From Nitrososphaerota archaeon (GTDB lineage: Archaea; Thermoproteota; EX4484-205; JAAOZO01): a stretch of DNA of 5,897 bases. The stretch is from positions 1 through 5,897 of the forward strand of contig JAAOZO010000251.1 in the NCBI GenBank assembly GCA_011605715.1, read 5' to 3'. The position numbers and the translations under genes are program-made. The notes under the pieces are model-generated. The model was not told the DNA's origin, did not search any database, and worked only from the letters and a program-made list of their open reading frames with translations. Positions 1 through 4,529 of the stretch are shown piece by piece (within the stretch, counting starts at the first letter, position 1; each line of letters opens with the position of its first letter).

Positions 1-177
1 AAGCTAAAGTTTAACAAAGTGCTAATAAAAGAGAGCGAAAAAATAATTTGGAGAGACTCAAAGTTCATAGAAACAGAAGGCATTTTAAGTGCAAGTGAGG
101 AAGAAAACTACGTTGTATTTGAAGTAGGTTCAGGCTCATATCACTTCGAAGTAACAGAAATGAAAGAGCTTAACTGA
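1..177 (+). CDS. C-terminal fragment of probable GH78 alpha-L-rhamnosidase
   Basis: Frame 1 is open from the window edge and ends in TGA, giving 58 residues; the start lies outside the window. The tail contains NYVVFEVGSGSYHFEV, which resembles the last beta-strands of the C-terminal beta-sandwich of bacterial and archaeal GH78 alpha-L-rhamnosidases, where a [V/F]EVGSG-x-Y-x-FEV signature just before the end is common. GH78 enzymes remove terminal alpha-L-rhamnose from rhamnogalacturonan, glycosides and other rhamnosylated glycans. The catalytic (alpha/alpha)6 barrel is not in view, so the assignment rests on this tail and on the glycan-degrading neighbours. It converges on the GH53-like gene, with a 73-base T-rich spacer between them. 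Another beta-sandwich-ended glycosidase remains possible. Confidence 0.68.
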   Translation, partial: KLKFNKVLIKESEKIIWRDSKFIETEGILSASEEENYVVFEVGSGSYHFEVTEMKELN

Positions 178-215
178 AAATTTTTTATTCACTTTCTTTT
201 TATATTGTGTTTAGT
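178..215 (+). terminator. T-tract terminator after the rhamnosidase
   Basis: Just after the TGA the + strand runs AAAATTTTTTATTC and then CTTTCTTTTTAT, two T-tracts within 30 bases and no G/C stem. This matches the oligo-T intrinsic terminators typical of archaea. The spacer to the convergent gene is only 73 bases, so transcripts from both sides must end close together here. Confidence 0.5.
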
Positions 216-250
216 TTTGTGATTCTTGATAAAAGATGTTTCTAATTTTA

Positions 251-1333
251 CTAATCGAGACTACTAAAGGAATTTACACTAACTTTTGCAATCCCATTGT
301 TGTTAAATAACGACATAGGCGACCAACCGAAGTTTAAAGGCATATCGTAAGTTATTTCTCTTACTTTCTCTTTCGGAAGCTTTCTAATAAAAGAAGGCTC
401 CAAGTACATTTCTGGGCTCCAGTAGAATGCCCCGTTTATTTTTGGGTGTTTTCTGCAGTAGCGAATAAAATCTTTGATCCATTCTTTTTGGCCTAAAGGA
501 GTAAAAGGATAACCAGGAACTTGCTTATTCATAAACCAAAATTGTCCTCTAGGAATAGAACTAGGATATGCATACTCAGCGATAAATATTGGGCTATTCA
601 AAACTTCAGAAATAGCTTCAATAGTTGTATTAAGTGAAGCATATGCAGTATCTCCATTAATCATTGGATAGTAAGAGAGAGCAACATAATCAAAATCTAC
701 GTCAAGGTCCCTCATAGTCTTAAAGAAGGCTTTTGCAAACTCTGGTTTTATCATAGCAACATGTAACATGATTTTAGCATTGGAGTCAATTGTCTTAATA
801 CCCCTAATTCCGGCTTTTATGAAAGTTGCAATTTTGCTCCAGATTTTATTTTTTAACCATTCAATTCTCTTTCTACTTTTTTTATCATGTGCAAAAACAC
901 CACAAAGCCCATAATTAATCTCATTTCCAATAGAGTACATGCTAACTTCAACATTTTCTTTTTTAAATCGTTCTATAACTTTTCTTGCGTAATCTTCAAT
1001 AACTTCTTTTTTCTGATCAAAGTTTAAATTTGTCCAAATTTCTGGTGCTGGTTGCTTATATAGGTCGGCCCACTTATCTGAAAGAAAAAGAACCAATAAA
1101 ATGCCCATTCTTGCTTCTTTAGCCATTTTAGCAGTTTCTAAGGCATACTTCAATCTTGAAGGACCTTCTTCACCAACCCATAACCGAATTCGTGCGCTAT
1201 TGATGCCTTTTTGTGCAAAGAATTCATAAGGTTCAACTTTTCTTCCATTTTCATCGTGTCCCGATAAGTCTAATTGCTTCATGACCAATACATAGTTTGT
1301 ATCTACACCTACCAAGAATTTATTAAGTTCCAT
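251..1333 (-). CDS. GH53-family endo-beta-1,4-galactanase-like glycosidase
   Basis: This 360-residue protein matches the GH53 (beta/alpha)8 barrel along its length. GH53 enzymes cut beta-1,4-galactan side chains of pectic arabinogalactan with retention. Visible landmarks are NSARIRLWV (45-53), SDKWADLYKQPAPEIW (85-100), SIGNEIN (134-140) with Glu138 as likely acid/base, IMLHVA (188-193), DFDYVALSYYP (213-223), IAEYAYP (251-257) with Glu253 as likely nucleophile, PGYPFTPLGQ (273-282), GAFYWSPE (301-308) and a final FGWSPMSLFNNNG. Both catalytic Glu are present. One oddity is that the usual DxHYSD segment reads VLFLSD (81-86), losing the conserved Asp and His. There is no signal peptide, although most GH53 enzymes are secreted, so cytoplasmic action on imported oligosaccharides is inferred. 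It lies 58 bases downstream of the isomerase on the same strand. The ATG is preceded by a TATA-like box but no Shine-Dalgarno. Confidence 0.85.
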   Translation of the reverse strand: MELNKFLVGVDTNYVLVMKQLDLSGHDENGRKVEPYEFFAQKGINSARIRLWVGEEGPSRLKYALETAKMAKEARMGILLVLFLSDKWADLYKQPAPEIWTNLNFDQKKEVIEDYARKVIERFKKENVEVSMYSIGNEINYGLCGVFAHDKKSRKRIEWLKNKIWSKIATFIKAGIRGIKTIDSNAKIMLHVAMIKPEFAKAFFKTMRDLDVDFDYVALSYYPMINGDTAYASLNTTIEAISEVLNSPIFIAEYAYPSSIPRGQFWFMNKQVPGYPFTPLGQKEWIKDFIRYCRKHPKINGAFYWSPEMYLEPSFIRKLPKEKVREITYDMPLNFGWSPMSLFNNNGIAKVSVNSFSSLD

Positions 1334-1364
1334 TAGGTTCTATCGTGCCTATTGGCAAGATGAA

Positions 1365-1374
1365 CCTTTTAATG
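1365..1374 (-). promoter_or_regulatory. TATA-like box of the GH53 gene
   Basis: The minus strand reads CATTAAAAGG here, centred about 36 bases before the GH53 ATG. A start about 26 bases downstream would leave a leader of roughly 10 bases. No T-rich terminator is visible on the minus strand after the isomerase stop, so read-through from the isomerase is also likely and this would be an internal promoter. It is only a sequence match. Confidence 0.4.
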
Positions 1375-1391
1375 TTTTTGTCGAGTATTTT

Positions 1392-2714
1392 TTATTCTTC
1401 TATTACTTCTATGTTAAGTAATTTAGCTAGATCCTTGAGTTCGTTTACCCAATTTCCATAGACTAAAACTCTATGTAGACCAAAGCAAGAAACTGATTCT
1501 CCACCATGCCAATTTTTCAACATGGAATCAGCGTTTGCTACTTTTAACTCTACTTTTGTTCTACATCCTCTATTTACTTCAGGTGTTCTTATGACTTCTC
1601 CAGTAGAAACTACGAACTTGTTTCTATCCATGTACTCAACCACCGTCATTGTTGCTCCTACTTTATCAAATTTTACTTCTAAAGATGCGCCTTTATTGTC
1701 TTCTGCGTGGCTTCTTATGACATAAGGATACTCTTTCTCTCCATCCATTCTGATTGGAGCAACACAGTGGGCGTGAATTACTGTATTTTTTGAAGTGTCT
1801 ATTACAGGATCGCTTATAAAAGACGGGAGCCCTGTTAAGTACTTAAGTACATGCATAGTAAACAAAGAGAAGACATCACCTTCACATGCTGCAACTAATG
1901 ATTCATCACTATTCATTATCGAGAAGCCAATGCAAGGGTATGCTGGAAGTATTCCCATTCCAAATAAAGTTAGGCAATCTATTGTTATTCCGTTTACTTC
2001 TTTATCGTTCATCATTTTTTTCATTGCTAAATATAAGCGGTAACTTTTTGTTACTTCTTCTTTGCTTGGTTCTATTATGCCTATAGCCTTACTTATGAAT
2101 TCTTCTGCACCTTTTTTAGCATCATCTTCTGAGATGGCATTGTAGTACTCTACTAACTCTTCTGGTTTTACTAGTTCTCCTTTGAAGTTAAATCTCTTTT
2201 CTAAAATTTCCTTTCTTTCTATAATGTCTTTTCTCTTCTCTGAAGCAACCAGAATGTATTGAGTACCTTGACTAATTTTCTTATAGGCATAAAATACCAT
2301 AATCTTATTCTTTAAGTCCTTAATATTACTTCCCATGAAGAGTATAACTCTTCTGCTTCTTCTTAATGAGTTGATTGACCACGTATGCCCAGCATACATT
2401 TGTTGGTAAAAAATGATAGGTATGTCTTTTTCAAGAAGTATACTTAGGCCAGGAGTTTCAAAAGAAAGTGCTGCATAAAGCACTACATCATCACCATTTA
2501 ATGAATTAACAAAATCAATTTCTTCATTAGTATCTTTAAATGAGTATACTTCAAGAATTAAGTCCTTAGGAAGTTCATTTTTTAATTTTTCTAGCTCAAG
2601 CTTAAACTTCTCTAGTTCTTTTACTCCTTCTTCTTTTTCAAAGAGATACCCCCAGGCTCCGCTTGTGGCGGATAAGACTACCTTTATTTTTATGTTTTGT
2701 TTCTCAGAGCTCAT
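1392..2714 (-). CDS. L-fucose/L-arabinose isomerase-like sugar isomerase
   Basis: This 440-residue protein fits the COG2407-type L-fucose isomerase-like family, which shares its fold with L-fucose and L-arabinose isomerases. It would interconvert an aldose and a ketose using a divalent metal, in the cytoplasm. The family signature is the C-terminal half: VAACEGDVFSLFTMHVLKYL (274-293) with likely metal ligand Glu278, SDPVID (301-306), NTVIHAHCVAP (310-320) with His314/His316, and the tail FGLHRVLVYGNWVNELKDLA (411-430). The N-terminal half (10-210) is the less conserved domain and contains a charged helical stretch at 30-50. The length fits these short archaeal and bacterial members rather than the roughly 590-residue FucI. 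The substrate (L-fucose, L-rhamnose, L-arabinose, D-arabinose or other) cannot be read from sequence. It heads a probable two-gene unit with the GH53-like gene. The ATG has a TATA box 27 bases upstream and no Shine-Dalgarno. Confidence 0.82.
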   Translation of the reverse strand: MSSEKQNIKIKVVLSATSGAWGYLFEKEEGVKELEKFKLELEKLKNELPKDLILEVYSFKDTNEEIDFVNSLNGDDVVLYAALSFETPGLSILLEKDIPIIFYQQMYAGHTWSINSLRRSRRVILFMGSNIKDLKNKIMVFYAYKKISQGTQYILVASEKRKDIIERKEILEKRFNFKGELVKPEELVEYYNAISEDDAKKGAEEFISKAIGIIEPSKEEVTKSYRLYLAMKKMMNDKEVNGITIDCLTLFGMGILPAYPCIGFSIMNSDESLVAACEGDVFSLFTMHVLKYLTGLPSFISDPVIDTSKNTVIHAHCVAPIRMDGEKEYPYVIRSHAEDNKGASLEVKFDKVGATMTVVEYMDRNKFVVSTGEVIRTPEVNRGCRTKVELKVANADSMLKNWHGGESVSCFGLHRVLVYGNWVNELKDLAKLLNIEVIEE

Positions 2715-2734
2715 AGAAACTACTTTACATAAGC

Positions 2735-2745
2735 AAAATATAAAC
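2735..2745 (-). promoter_or_regulatory. TATA box of the isomerase gene
   Basis: The minus strand reads GTTTATATTTT, a strong archaeal TATA match centred about 26-27 bases upstream of the isomerase ATG. That spacing places transcription initiation at or within a base or two of the A of ATG, so a leaderless mRNA is expected. No Shine-Dalgarno lies between it and the start codon. Confidence 0.7.
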
Positions 2746-2755
2746 TCTTCTTGGT

Positions 2756-2767
2756 TTTAGGAGGCTA
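2756..2767. promoter_or_regulatory. Candidate shared sugar-regulon box, copy 1
   Basis: The + strand reads TTTAGGAGGCTA. The same 12-mer with one change occurs at 4477-4488 before the propeller glycosidase. Here it lies about 20 bases upstream of the isomerase TATA centre, where archaeal activators often bind. Its centre is 47.5 bases from the ATG, identical to copy 2. Relative to this gene it is in the reverse orientation, so it is not a Shine-Dalgarno for the isomerase. The function is inferred. Confidence 0.5.
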
Positions 2768-2801
2768 CGTTTTCTTTGCAATCTCTTTGCCAAACCTAGG
2801 G

Positions 2802-2816
2802 TTACTTTGGAAGTAA
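2802..2816. repeat. Palindrome TTACTT-TGG-AAGTAA upstream of the isomerase
   Basis: A perfect six-base inverted repeat with a three-base centre lies about 88-102 bases upstream of the isomerase ATG. Its left half plus the next base, TTACTTT, also occurs at 4473-4479 against the regulatory box of the propeller glycosidase. It could be a second regulator site. A repeat this short in AT-rich DNA can also arise by chance. Confidence 0.3.
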
Positions 2817-3087
2817 ACATAAGGTTTATTTCTTTTTATTTTTTGTTTTTTATGTTCTTTAAGTTACTTATGTACGCTTATGATCTAAAAAAGAGTTTGG
2901 TGATAGAGTTCACTGTAAGAAGTCACAATGAGTCAGATTGCTACAGAAGACGCTTTATCACTTAGAAGGATTAAAACACGATTCAATTCAGTTCGTGTTA
3001 TCATAAGCAAGTGTAGGACTCTCTAGAAATTCTGGAATTCCTTAGAGTCTAAAGTATAGGAGGATAAATCAGCTTGTTGTAAAAATC
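2817..3087. other. Intergenic region with clustered short hairpins
   Basis: There is no convincing gene here. The left part (2817-2870) is T-rich on the + strand. From 2900 to 3050 several short inverted repeats follow one another: GTGA/TCAC at 2900-2913, CAAT/ATTG at 2926-2940, a perfect seven-base stem AACACGA/TCGTGTT at 2975-2981 and 2993-2999 enclosed by CACTT/AAGTG at 2959-2963 and 3009-3013, and a seven-base stem GGACTCT/AGAGTCT at 3016-3022 and 3044-3050 (one G-U). This could be a structured RNA, or the 3' untranslated region of the leftward NifX-like operon. No tRNA, rRNA or known RNA class was recognised. Confidence 0.3.
3027..3043. repeat. Flanking near-palindromic repeat, copy 1
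   Basis: The sequence AAATTCTGGAATTCCTT contains the inverted repeat AATTC-TG-GAATT. It recurs with a two-base centre change at 4435-4452 in the same orientation. This copy lies 45 bases beyond the stop of the NifX-like gene, in the loop of the GGACTCT/AGAGTCT stem. Together the two copies bracket the DUF5320/NifX/DUF134 module. Confidence 0.4.
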
Positions 3088-3654
3088 TTAAAGTTTGAGT
3101 ACATACTTCTCTAGTGCTTCTCTAACTTTTATTCCTGGGGGAACTGCTATTGTTTGTATCCCTAGTTGCATTGCTACTTGATAAGCATTTGGCCCAAAGT
3201 TTCCAGCAATGATTATTTTTACACCTTCGTTCGCAAGCATTTGTATGCTCGCTACTCCTACTCCTTGCGGCTCAAATGCAGCCTGATTCTGCATCACTTT
3301 TACATCTTTTATGTTGTTTTTATTAACAGTTACTAAAGTAAATGTTGGGCATCTCCCAAATCTAGAAGACACTATATCTTCTAATCCTCCTGCACCTTCT
3401 GTTGCTACTGCAACTTTAAACTCTTCTGTTTGGGTAATAAACTGTTGTTGATTTGGTATGTTGCTTTGTCCATACCAGCCAGCTCCTCTTCCCGCTCCGA
3501 ACCTTCCTCTTCCTTGACCTCTACCTCTTCCGGAGCCAAAAGCATAACTTCGATTAGAAAAGAAGTCGAATTTGTTTAGCAATGAACTTAAGTTAAACTT
3601 ATCTTGTCTTCTATGGTCCTTGTTGCTTATGTTGTAACGATTTCTTGAGTTCAT
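3088..3654 (-). CDS. NifX/NifB-like (dinitrogenase FeMo-cofactor) protein with Gly/Arg-rich N-terminus
   Basis: Residues 79-185 form a dinitrogenase iron-molybdenum cofactor-type domain (NifX/NafY/NifB C-terminal superfamily, RNase H-like fold). Visible signatures are FKVAVATEGAGGLEDIVSSR (79-98), RFGRCPTF (98-105), AGNFGPNA (150-157) and VPPGIKVREALEKY (171-184). Family members bind metal clusters or cofactors; in non-diazotrophs the role is usually unknown. The usual single-domain length is about 110-120 residues, so about 75 residues are extra. They include a basic, polar stretch and a Gly/Arg tract at 39-58 resembling an RGG tail. The ATG overlaps the end of the DUF5320-like gene by 44 bases. 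A GAGGT Shine-Dalgarno eight bases upstream supports this start and translational coupling. An alternative TTG at 3582 would avoid the overlap but has no Shine-Dalgarno. No nitrogenase genes are in view. Confidence 0.85.
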   Translation of the reverse strand: MNSRNRYNISNKDHRRQDKFNLSSLLNKFDFFSNRSYAFGSGRGRGQGRGRFGAGRGAGWYGQSNIPNQQQFITQTEEFKVAVATEGAGGLEDIVSSRFGRCPTFTLVTVNKNNIKDVKVMQNQAAFEPQGVGVASIQMLANEGVKIIIAGNFGPNAYQVAMQLGIQTIAVPPGIKVREALEKYVLKL

Positions 3655-3991
3655 TTATTCTAACCTCAACTCCTTTTAGCTCTTCTTCTAGATCTTTCAT
3701 TTCAGCATCAAGCTCTCTTCTATAGTTTTCTAAATACTGAAGCTCTTGATCTGGAGACATCGTAGGAATCTGACCAACTGGAAAGTTCTGTGTTAGGTTT
3801 CCAGGTTGTTGATAAGTTGCGTTGTATGGCGTTGCATATTGACTTTGGGGAACGTAGCTAGATGCTAAGTTTGGGTTTAAAAACCACCAACATGCTCCTC
3901 TTCCGTATATCCATCCTGGTCTTTGCCAAGGTGGCAAGTAGCTAAATGGTCCTCTCCCAGGCCATCTTCCATATCCTCTGCCATATGCCAT
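3611..3991 (-). CDS. DUF5320-like Gly/Trp-rich protein with C-terminal coiled coil
   Basis: This is a 126-residue protein. The N-terminus (1-40) is rich in Gly, Arg, Trp, Tyr and Pro, beginning MAYGRGYGRWPGRGP. A low-complexity Gln/Tyr/Pro linker (45-75) follows, then a charged helix (80-118, including YLENYRRELDAEMKDLEEEL) typical of a coiled coil. This layout fits the short Gly-rich DUF5320-type proteins often encoded beside NifX/NifB-like proteins and MRP-type ATPases in archaea and anaerobic bacteria; their biochemical role is not established. There is one Cys (34), so no obvious cluster motif. It is the first gene of the leftward pair. It has TATA-like boxes upstream and no Shine-Dalgarno, and faces the DUF134 gene across a 100-base divergent promoter region. 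Confidence 0.7.
   Translation of the reverse strand: MAYGRGYGRWPGRGPFSYLPPWQRPGWIYGRGACWWFLNPNLASSYVPQSQYATPYNATYQQPGNLTQNFPVGQIPTMSPDQELQYLENYRRELDAEMKDLEEELKGVEVRINELKKSLQHKQQGP
3663..3667 (-). promoter_or_regulatory. Shine-Dalgarno of the NifX-like gene
   Basis: The minus strand reads GAGGT followed by eight bases and then ATG at 3654. It lies inside the coding region of the upstream DUF5320-like gene. It supports the overlapping ATG as the true start. It is the only well-placed Shine-Dalgarno for a gene in the window. Confidence 0.6.
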
Positions 3992-4012
3992 TTTTGTCTT
4001 TCTAGTCCTATA

Positions 4013-4034
4013 GGATTTAAGCTACTATTTAAGT
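4013..4034 (-). promoter_or_regulatory. TATA-like boxes for the DUF5320/NifX operon
   Basis: On the minus strand there are two candidates: GCTTAAATCC centred about 26 bases before the DUF5320 ATG (leaderless start), and ACTTAAATAG centred about 38 bases before it (leader of about 12 bases). Sequence alone does not decide between them. The outer one abuts the TTGTGC inverted repeat. Confidence 0.45.
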
Positions 4035-4035
4035 A

Positions 4036-4051
4036 TTGTGCAAACGCACAA
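4036..4051. promoter_or_regulatory. Inverted repeat TTGTGC-AAAC-GCACAA, candidate DUF134 operator
   Basis: A perfect six-base inverted repeat with a four-base centre lies between the TATA-like boxes of the divergent DUF5320 and DUF134 genes. A third half-site TTGTGC at 4070-4075 falls between the DUF134 TATA box and its start. This position would let a bound protein block TFB/TBP on both sides. The neighbouring DUF134 helix-turn-helix protein is the natural candidate binder, by inference. Confidence 0.5.
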
Positions 4052-4053
4052 AA

Positions 4054-4063
4054 TTAATATAAG
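4054..4063 (+). promoter_or_regulatory. TATA-like box of the DUF134 gene
   Basis: TTAATATAAG is centred about 34 bases upstream of the ATG at 4092, predicting a leader of roughly 8 bases. It follows directly after the inverted repeat, so that repeat would overlap the TFB-recognition element. Confidence 0.5.
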
Positions 4064-4091
4064 CTATTTTTGTGCTAAAAAGGTATTAAAA

Positions 4092-4415
4092 ATGGCTGGT
4101 CCAAAGTGGCGGTGGCGCTGGGGATTAAGCGGCCCCGGTAGGCCCCCAAAAGATAGAGTTATAGGCATAAAATTCGGTAATTTTTCCTTTGTTCCACTTG
4201 ATGAAAATGGATTGCCTCTGCAAAGTGAGCCTCTGTACTTAATGCCAGACGAACTTGAAGCTCTAAGGTTAGTTTACTTGGAAGGCTTAACTCAGGAGAA
4301 AGCCGCTTCGTCCATGAACGTTTCAAGAGGAACCTTATGGCGGTTATTGGAAAGTGGCAGAAAAAAAGTTGTTCAAGCTTTAGTGGAAAAAAGGCCATTA
4401 GTTTTTTCATCGTAG
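4092..4415 (+). CDS. DUF134-family helix-turn-helix regulator
   Basis: This 107-residue protein has the layout of the DUF134 (UPF0251) family: a short basic N-terminus (MAGPKWRWRW, then GPGRPPKDR), a central LMPDELEALRLVYLEGLTQE (50-69), and a helix-turn-helix EKAASSMNVSRGTLWRLLES (69-88) followed by GRKKVVQALVEKRPL. The helix-turn-helix resembles sigma-70 region 4. Family members are thought to bind DNA and are frequently encoded beside NifX/NifB-like and Gly-rich proteins, as here. The ATG at 4092 is preferred over an in-frame GTG at 4038, because the protein then begins like the family and the GTG lies inside the promoter inverted repeat, upstream of the TATA box. There are no Cys residues, so no sign of a metal-sensing site. 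It probably regulates itself and the divergent pair. Confidence 0.85.
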   Translation: MAGPKWRWRWGLSGPGRPPKDRVIGIKFGNFSFVPLDENGLPLQSEPLYLMPDELEALRLVYLEGLTQEKAASSMNVSRGTLWRLLESGRKKVVQALVEKRPLVFSS

Positions 4416-4434
4416 TCTACTAATGAATTGAGTT

Positions 4435-4452
4435 AAATTCTTAGAATTCCTT
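4435..4452. repeat. Flanking near-palindromic repeat, copy 2
   Basis: AAATTCTTAGAATTCCTT contains the perfect palindrome AATTCT-T-AGAATT. It repeats the element at 3027-3043 in direct orientation and lies 20 bases past the DUF134 stop. It is also 78 bases upstream of the propeller glycosidase ATG. Confidence 0.4.
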
Positions 4453-4476
4453 CTTTAAAAATAAACTTGTTTTTAC

Positions 4477-4488
4477 TTTAGGAGACTA
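4477..4488. promoter_or_regulatory. Candidate shared sugar-regulon box, copy 2
   Basis: TTTAGGAGACTA differs at one of twelve positions from 2756-2767. It is centred 47.5 bases before the ATG of the propeller glycosidase and about 20 bases upstream of its TATA box. GGAG resembles a Shine-Dalgarno, but it lies upstream of the TATA box and so should not be in the mRNA. Confidence 0.5.
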
Positions 4489-4495
4489 GTTGAAA

Positions 4496-4506
4496 TTTTT
4501 ATAAAT
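4496..4506 (+). promoter_or_regulatory. TATA box of the propeller glycosidase gene
   Basis: TTTTTATAAAT is centred about 28 bases upstream of the ATG at 4530, predicting a leaderless transcript, the same arrangement as the isomerase promoter. No Shine-Dalgarno is present between it and the ATG. Confidence 0.65.
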
Positions 4507-4529
4507 TACTTTTTCCTATTAGTGTTGAC

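Noticed and set aside
1522..2086. Several + strand frames opposite the isomerase
   Set aside because: They are antisense to a strongly conserved coding region, with low-complexity Leu/Ser/Phe-rich translations.
2899..2945. Possible C/D box guide RNA (GTGATAG resembling box C)
   Set aside because: No CTGA box D at a suitable distance and no second box pair were found.
2928..3026. Small + strand ORF of 32 codons in the spacer
   Set aside because: It has no Shine-Dalgarno, no convincing promoter and no recognisable protein features, and it overlaps the hairpin cluster.
3059..3063. GGAGG resembling a Shine-Dalgarno on the + strand
   Set aside because: The nearest possible start codon is followed almost at once by a stop, so no gene follows; kept only as a weak match to the 12-base box.
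4038..4091. Upstream in-frame GTG start extending the DUF134 protein by 18 residues
   Set aside because: The GTG lies inside the inverted repeat and upstream of the TATA box, and the extra residues do not resemble the family N-terminus.
4159..4410. 83-residue minus-strand frame opposite DUF134
   Set aside because: It is antisense to a well-supported gene, with no family resemblance or start signals.
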